Part shown: in pieces, positions 60,301 through 64,000 of the stretch
Numbering within the stretch: position 1 is the first letter of the stretch
How the letters are laid out: every line of letters begins with the position of its first letter
NCBI RefSeq assembly: GCF_030549525.1
Contig: NZ_CP130831.1
Span: forward strand, 2,319,501-2,383,500
From: Stenotrophomonas sp. 704A1
Lineage (GTDB): Bacteria > Pseudomonadota > Gammaproteobacteria > Xanthomonadales > Xanthomonadaceae
Reading direction: 5' to 3'
Length of the DNA: 64,000 bases
Notes under the pieces: generated by a model
Databases searched by the model: none
The model's input: only the letters and a program-made list of their open reading frames with translations
What the model was told of the DNA's origin: nothing
Translations under genes and position numbers: made by a program

Positions 60301-61950
60301 GGCGGACCGCTGCGCATCGCCGGCTGCCGCCTGAGCATCCAGGGCCATCCGGTTCGCTTCATCTGCTGCCGTCAGCGCACGTTCTGCCGCATCGCCGACG
60401 ACGTCCAGTTGCCTCTTGTTGACAGCGTCGGTCTGCGACACGCCGTTTGCCACCTGTGAGATGCGGTTTTCCCTAGAAGCGTCATTTCCGGCGGTGTACA
60501 CAGCTGCGTCCTCATCCCATAGCAGGCTGCGTTGCTCCAGATCATCGAGGCGAGACGCTGCCTCGTTCTGGCGCTGCCCTGTCACCGTGGCCAAATCCAG
60601 GGCCGATTGCGCGATGTCGAAGGTGTTGCCTAGTGCGAGGTCGTTCGCCACCAACGTCTCGTCCAAGGCCTGTATCGCGCCCAGCAGAGACTGCGGTTGC
60701 TCCGTGCCACTGGAAATACTGTCCAGCACGATCTCCGGCATGACGAGAACGCCGTTCTCAACCTGCGCGCCACCGCCGATCGCTGCCGCTACCGATCCGA
60801 TCGCGCTCACTTGCGCCTGGCGCGCCTGCTCGATGTTCTCCGCATTCCTTTCGATGGCAGTCGTGTGGGTCGCATCCGTTGCAGCCAGAGTGGCGATCTC
60901 CTGTTGACGCGTCCGGTCGGCGGCTTCCAGTGCCCTAATGGCATCGTATGCCGCGAAGAGCTGGGAACCGTTGATGGCGTCCGTGCTCGTTGCGTTCACT
61001 GATCCCGCACCTACGTGGATGATCTGCCGAGTCTGCGCGGCGTTGCCGACACTCAAAACGGCGGCCGTGTTGCTGCCGAACTCGTAGCGCTTGTTCATCA
61101 ACGTGGCAGGATCCACCCTGCGTACACTGTCTGTCGTAGCGTTGGCCCCCAGCGCCACACCGAACGCGTGCTGAGCTTTCGCCCCGAAACCGATCGCCAC
61201 GGCGTCGGCACCGTTACCCTCAGCCCTGGAGTTCCGCCCGATCGCGATACCATTGGTGATGTTCGCATCGACGATCGCATCGCGTCCAATCGCGGTGGCA
61301 GAGTCCCCGCGAGCCCTAGCTTGATTGCCAAACGCTGAAGAGAAGTTGCCCGTTGCGGTCGCGGCTGCACCGAACGCAGAGCCTTGAGTGCCGCGCGCGC
61401 TCGCACTATTGCCGAACGCCAGTGCGTATTGGCCCTCCGCGCTCGCTTTGAAGCCTATTGCGATAGAAGTGTCCCCAGATGCCGTCGCGTCGAAGCCGAT
61501 GGCAGTGGCACCCCGGCCCGCCGTTGTGGTGGCGTTACCGATTCGCATACTGCTGTTGTTGGGATGGGACAAGTTGATGAACCCTCCATTTACCGCCAGC
61601 TCGCCACCCAACGTTAGCGACGTGGCGCCCGTGCCCTGCACGGAGCTTGGCCGGTAGAACAGCACGGTGTCAGTTTGTGTGTAAGCATCTGTCGAATCGC
61701 ATTTTTGATCGGTGTCGAACGGATTGAGGCTTCGCGGAAACTCGGTTGCAACGCTCGGCGTTCCTGTCGGCCACAGGTCTTGCGAGTCGTTGACGCTGAA
61801 ACACCGTCCGGTTGCGTTCGCGTTGATATGGATTCCGTTGCCTGCCATGGATCCGGTAGAGACGGACATGAGTGAGGCGCAGATGGCGGCGACCAGCATG
61901 CTGTGGCGAGGTTGCGACAGGCTGCGATTTCTGGTGGCTACGTGTGTCAT
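57370..61950 (-). CDS. Trimeric autotransporter adhesin (YadA-like)
   Basis: This 1526-residue surface adhesin is of type Vc secretion. It has a long signal peptide (about 1-37), a head with left-handed SxAxG repeats (about 110-270, such as 'AIGFDATASGDTSIAIGFKASAEG'), a neck 'ATSTDAINGSQLFAAYDAI' and a very long coiled-coil stalk. The stalk includes Ala-rich repeats of 70 residues, then two more neck-type motifs ('DAVNGAQLYAVEGL', 'DAVTGAQVNKLAKRL') and a second SxAxG head-like part (about 1365-1430). A YadA anchor domain closes the protein (about 1435-1526, ending 'GVTVGVGFQW', with terminal aromatic). GAGG precedes the ATG at 61950. An EAL gene and a small regulator-like gene lie upstream on the same strand. 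Confidence 0.94.
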   Translation of the reverse strand: MTHVATRNRSLSQPRHSMLVAAICASLMSVSTGSMAGNGIHINANATGRCFSVNDSQDLWPTGTPSVATEFPRSLNPFDTDQKCDSTDAYTQTDTVLFYRPSSVQGTGATSLTLGGELAVNGGFINLSHPNNSSMRIGNATTTAGRGATAIGFDATASGDTSIAIGFKASAEGQYALAFGNSASARGTQGSAFGAAATATGNFSSAFGNQARARGDSATAIGRDAIVDANITNGIAIGRNSRAEGNGADAVAIGFGAKAQHAFGVALGANATTDSVRRVDPATLMNKRYEFGSNTAAVLSVGNAAQTRQIIHVGAGSVNATSTDAINGSQLFAAYDAIRALEAADRTRQQEIATLAATDATHTTAIERNAENIEQARQAQVSAIGSVAAAIGGGAQVENGVLVMPEIVLDSISSGTEQPQSLLGAIQALDETLVANDLALGNTFDIAQSALDLATVTGQRQNEAASRLDDLEQRSLLWDEDAAVYTAGNDASRENRISQVANGVSQTDAVNKRQLDVVGDAAERALTAADEANRMALDAQAAAGDAQRSADGALDVANSALASAGEAKTAADTAQAAAGTALAAAEEAEATAVTALTSATAANTKAEDAQRQAEYATTAAGDAQRSADAARDTADRALTSSTGALTAATAAQATADTALGAANRAQGTADTALTAASDAKGAASTAQTTADTALTAANDAKTAADSAQGTANTALANAGTAQATADTALGSANRAQGTADTALNAANDAKGAVSTAQTTADTALTAANDARSAADSAQGTADTALANAGTAQATADTALGSANRAQGAADTALTAASDAKGAASTAQTTADTALTAANDARSAADSAQGTADTALANAGTAQATADTALGSANRAQGTADTALTAANDARMAADSAQGTADTALANAGTAQATADTALGSANRAQGTADTALNAANDAKGAASTAQTTADTALTAANDARSAADSAQGTADTALANAGTAQATADTALGSANRAQGAADTALTAASDAKGAASTAQTTADTALTAANDARTAADSAQGTADTALANAGTAQATADTALGSANRAQGTADTALTAANDARTAADSAQGMADTALANAGTAQATADTALGSANHAQSTADNALEQVVAARNETTRLANSAETTREQIERGALGLVRQDSETQRVTVGRQTGGSVVDILGTDGTRALTGLSKGKVSDGSTDAVNGAQLYAVEGLVSRQRSVLTDLERQTITQGESIRGINERIREGNVGLVVQDESTKDISVAKRRGGQLVDLTGTDGARRLTGIAEGRIEAGSSDAVTGAQVNKLAKRLDRMSAVNEGVAVDSAGDGSDRAVALPGGRSVAIGSSARAIGDASVAVGRDASAVGHQSTAVGKDAAADAPNSVALGAGSRADRSNSVSVGSPGAERQITHVAPATHDFDAVNLRQARTISRQDAGWAIFQANAYTDAQIGQLRRQANSGIALAMSMSGLPSSATPGKSMISMAGSTFNGESAVAVGFSTVSEDGSTTLRLSGSTNREDHGVTVGVGFQW
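58614..59990 (-). repeat. Tandem coding repeat of the adhesin stalk, 210-base unit
   Basis: A marker word in each unit begins at 58614, 58761, 58971, 59181, 59328, 59538, 59748 and 59958, giving spacings of 147, 210, 210, 147, 210, 210 and 210 bases. The 210-base unit encodes 14+21+21+14 residues. The 147-base units lack one 21-residue block. Copies are nearly identical, so copy number can change by recombination without breaking the frame. Confidence 0.92.
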
Positions 61951-62103
61951 TGATAAGTACCTCAGAATATTTTTGGCAAAGAGACCCGGTGCCGCTTCGA
62001 ACGGCATCCGGTCTCGGAAGAGAGATAGCGGTCTGGTTTGCGGCACGTCCGTCAAAGCGCGGGCGGGCGTGGGCTTACTGCGCGCCCACGCTACCGATGA
62101 GCG

Positions 62104-62397
62104 CTACTTGGAAGCCGCCCGTTGTTCGCGCAGCCAGGCGAGTGCCGCGGTGCCTAGGGAGGTCGTCGAGATGAGCACGCCGGTGAACTTCTTGCCTGAC
62201 GCATCGCGGACCTCACGGCAGTCGAGAAGCCCGTTATCGCAAAGAAATGTCAGGCAATGCTTTACGTCCCGGCTACTTCGCCCGGCAACACGCACGTCCT
62301 CGAGAATCATGCCAAGCAACGGCATCCGGAAGATATCCATGAGATCCGCGCAAAGGTACTCGCATGGATCTCTCTGGGAACTGACACGTTCAGCCAT
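62104..62397 (-). CDS. Small winged-helix-like protein
   Basis: A 97-residue protein starts at ATG 62397, which has GAGG six bases upstream inside the end of the EAL gene; the two genes overlap by eight bases, so translation is coupled. The sequence 'SRDVKHCLTFLCDNGLLDCREVRDASGKKFTGVLISTTSLGTAALAWL' reads like a winged-helix DNA-binding domain (recognition helix followed by a beta wing). No family can be named. It lies between the EAL gene and the adhesin gene on the same strand and could link cyclic-di-GMP level to adhesin expression; that is inference. Confidence 0.7.
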   Translation of the reverse strand: MAERVSSQRDPCEYLCADLMDIFRMPLLGMILEDVRVAGRSSRDVKHCLTFLCDNGLLDCREVRDASGKKFTGVLISTTSLGTAALAWLREQRAASK

Positions 62398-63214
62398 GCT
62401 CAACCTCGCGGAGCATCGCCGGGCTGGACGTGCCGAAGCGTTTGAGGAACCGTCCGGGCTCCATGGGTCGCCCGTGCAGATATCCCTGGCTTACATCGCA
62501 TCCCAGCGCACGCGCCTGCGCGAGTTGAGCTTCGCGCTCGATGCCCTCGACGACCACATGGAGGCCCAGCGCGTCGGCCATACCGATGACCGCGGCAAAC
62601 ACCCGGCGCTCGGTACCATTGGTTTCCAGCTCACGGACGAGCTCGCCCGCGATCTTGAGTTCATGCACCGGCATGGAACGCGGCCGGCCGAGGTTGGAAA
62701 ACCCTGTTCCGAAGTCGTCCAGCGACAGGCGGACGCTGAGCCCCATCAGGCAGAACAGGATGCGGCCGCTCGCTTCCATCGTCTGGACGGCCGCGGCTTC
62801 GGTAATCTCCAGGGTCAGCTTCTCAGCATTCAAGCGGCCGGCGGTCAGCGCTTCACATACGTGGTCGTAGAGCTCGCGAGCCATCAACTGGATCGGCGAT
62901 ACGTTCACAGCCACTCGCCAATGCTCCATTCCAGCCTCGTGCCAAGCGCGCAGATCGCTGCAGGCCTGGTGCAGCACGAACCGTCCAAACTCGTTGATGA
63001 GGCGGCTCCGCTCTGCCAGTGCGATGAACTCAGCGGGTTCGATCAAGCCCAGCTCGGGGTGGCGCCAGCGCAACAGCGCCTCGGCGCTGATCACCCGCTC
63101 ACTCGACAGGTCGTATTGCGGTTGATAGAGGACGCTCAGCTCGCCGTGATGCATGGCGAGCCTTAGGTCCTTGGCGGTGACGCGCTCGAACTGGGGTTCT
63201 GGGTTGCGGTTCAT
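62390..63214 (-). CDS. Stand-alone EAL domain protein, probable cyclic-di-GMP phosphodiesterase
   Basis: This 274-residue protein is almost only an EAL domain. It keeps EALLRW (about 45-50), NVSPIQL, 'LEITEAA', the DDFGTGFSNLG loop, 'ELKIAG' (the Lys of the catalytic site), 'EGIE' and QGY. The expected metal and catalytic residues are therefore present and it is probably active. There is no sensor domain or membrane segment. It overlaps the winged-helix-like gene, and the adhesin gene lies further downstream. Phosphodiesterases of this type often control adhesion. Confidence 0.9.
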   Translation of the reverse strand: MNRNPEPQFERVTAKDLRLAMHHGELSVLYQPQYDLSSERVISAEALLRWRHPELGLIEPAEFIALAERSRLINEFGRFVLHQACSDLRAWHEAGMEHWRVAVNVSPIQLMARELYDHVCEALTAGRLNAEKLTLEITEAAAVQTMEASGRILFCLMGLSVRLSLDDFGTGFSNLGRPRSMPVHELKIAGELVRELETNGTERRVFAAVIGMADALGLHVVVEGIEREAQLAQARALGCDVSQGYLHGRPMEPGRFLKRFGTSSPAMLREVEHG

Positions 63215-63406
63215 CAGCAGGCTTCCTGGCGAAGGGCCCGCGTGCCCCGGCCGTCTGCTGATCCTCGGGATCGCCCCGTGGCATCACAGCATGTACGCGA
63301 GGCGCGCCGACCCGAATCGGTGCAACAAAAGGCACATATGTGCGTTCGGGTGGCGCATCCTAGAAAGGCCGGTCAGCGGACGCTTCTATCGCCGGATCAT
63401 TTGTTC

Positions 63407-64000
63407 TCAACCCTCCTCATTTCCGAATAAACCATTTTCTATCAATGGGTTAGAACGCCGCATCTCTTCACCCGCCACATGCGCGGGGGCACGACATCGA
63501 GGCAGGATGGGGACAGCCCGGGCCGGTTTCCGTCGTATTCGTGCAGGGCCGGGAAGACCGCTCTGGATATGGGCAAGGAGCACGTGGCGCTGGGCGTCGA
63601 TGGACCGCGAGCGCTGCTGCGTATCCATTCCCTTCACAATGGCCAGCGCCTGCAGGAACTTGCCCGCTTTTACTGGAAGGTCCGCGTAGGCGAGTCGATA
63701 GGCAGCGTGGTCGGGATACGCTACCGCGAGCTTCCCGAACAATCCGAGCGCTTCCTTGTACCTGAGCGGATCAAGCCTCACGCCTTGGGCATCGAGCAGC
63801 ATCGCAGTCTCCGCAGGAACCGGGACCAACAGCTTTCGGGCGGTGGCGTGATGCTCGATGGCGGATACGGTGCGCGGGATGCGGGATTGCGCATCCGCAA
63901 GCTGAACAAGCATCGGACCGAAGCGAGGGGCGGCATCGACAATCTGCTCGCCGATCATACTGACCGCCAGCCAGTCCTGTGCCTGATAGCAACGCACAGC
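63407..64000 (-). CDS. TPR-like protein, 5' end cut by window
   Basis: The frame on the minus strand is open to the right window edge, so the start lies outside. The visible ~197 residues are helical with TPR-like pattern ('AIEHHATARKLLVPVPAETAMLL', 'RYKEALGLFGKLAVAYPDHAAYRLAYADLPVKAGKFLQAL'). The C-terminus is basic and Pro/Arg-rich. It resembles the periplasmic or C-terminal part of CadC-like winged-helix transcription regulators with TPRs, but the N-terminal part needed to decide is missing. Confidence 0.65.
   Translation of the reverse strand, partial: AVRCYQAQDWLAVSMIGEQIVDAAPRFGPMLVQLADAQSRIPRTVSAIEHHATARKLLVPVPAETAMLLDAQGVRLDPLRYKEALGLFGKLAVAYPDHAAYRLAYADLPVKAGKFLQALAIVKGMDTQQRSRSIDAQRHVLLAHIQSGLPGPARIRRKPARAVPILPRCRAPAHVAGEEMRRSNPLIENGLFGNEEG

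Noticed and set aside
58349..60334. A 661-codon open frame on the + strand, Ala/Val/Ser-rich
   Set aside because: It is the mirror of the adhesin stalk repeats; the minus-strand frame has a signal peptide, head, necks and YadA anchor.
61712..63166. A 484-codon + strand frame
   Set aside because: Runs opposite to the adhesin start, the small gene and the EAL gene, all with clear motifs or coupled starts.

Overview
The window looks like a chromosome segment of a Stenotrophomonas species (S. maltophilia complex) or a very close xanthomonad. The base composition is GC-rich. Many intergenic gaps carry short palindromes ending in GTAG, the hallmark of the SMAG class of REP elements described in S. 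maltophilia. Gene order and protein character are gammaproteobacterial. No rRNA, tRNA or CRISPR array was seen.

Layout. (1) 1-8.0 kb is a signalling cluster: a sensor kinase cut by the window edge, a GGDEF-EAL-receiver protein, a NarX-type PAS kinase and a large PAS-GGDEF-EAL protein, followed by a five-copy SMAG array. (2) 8.3-12.7 kb carries a chemotaxis receptor and the nudJ-mnmA-hflD group, in the same order as in E. coli. (3) 12.8-32.5 kb is a housekeeping backbone in nearly the E. coli order: clpS, clpA, infA, aat, trxB, ftsK, lolA, rarA. Accessory genes are spliced into it: an APH(6)-like kinase between clpS and clpA, a HigBA module bracketed by two copies of the same terminator, a divergent amidase, and a beta-propeller-like gene bracketed by SMAG pairs. 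ClpS, ClpA and Aat together form the bacterial N-end-rule degradation pathway. (4) 33.6-39.1 kb looks iron-controlled: a Fur-box-like site, an esterase, a YncE-like propeller and the HmuTUV hemin ABC transporter. (5) 40.1-42.5 kb holds an EF-G paralogue behind an unusual structured leader with two short ORFs, a strong terminator and alternative hairpins. (6) 42.6-46.7 kb has SapC and a BvgS/BvgA-like phosphorelay.

(7) The dif site, where XerC/XerD resolve chromosome dimers, lies at 47,251-47,278. It stands in a gene-poor stretch of about 0.9 kb, so this is the replication terminus. GGGCAGGG (KOPS-like) octamers to its left are all on the + strand; the few matches to its right are on the - strand, as expected for FtsK translocation, and ftsK itself is in the window. 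(8) Right beside dif is an accessory island (47.6-57.3 kb) of visibly lower GC. It contains a KfrA-like DNA-binding protein divergent from a tyrosine recombinase, a 1355-residue protein that reads as nuclease-like domain + STAND-type NTPase + helical repeats (a likely anti-phage effector), a divergent DUF4238 protein, and a decayed IS30 element. (9) 57.4-64.0 kb has a trimeric autotransporter adhesin whose stalk is built from a 70-residue tandem repeat, a stand-alone EAL phosphodiesterase translationally coupled to a small winged-helix-like protein, and a partial TPR-like protein at the edge.

The strongest candidates for something undescribed are the nuclease-STAND island beside dif and the structured leader upstream of the EF-G paralogue. 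Functions are inferred by reading the sequence; no database search was run.
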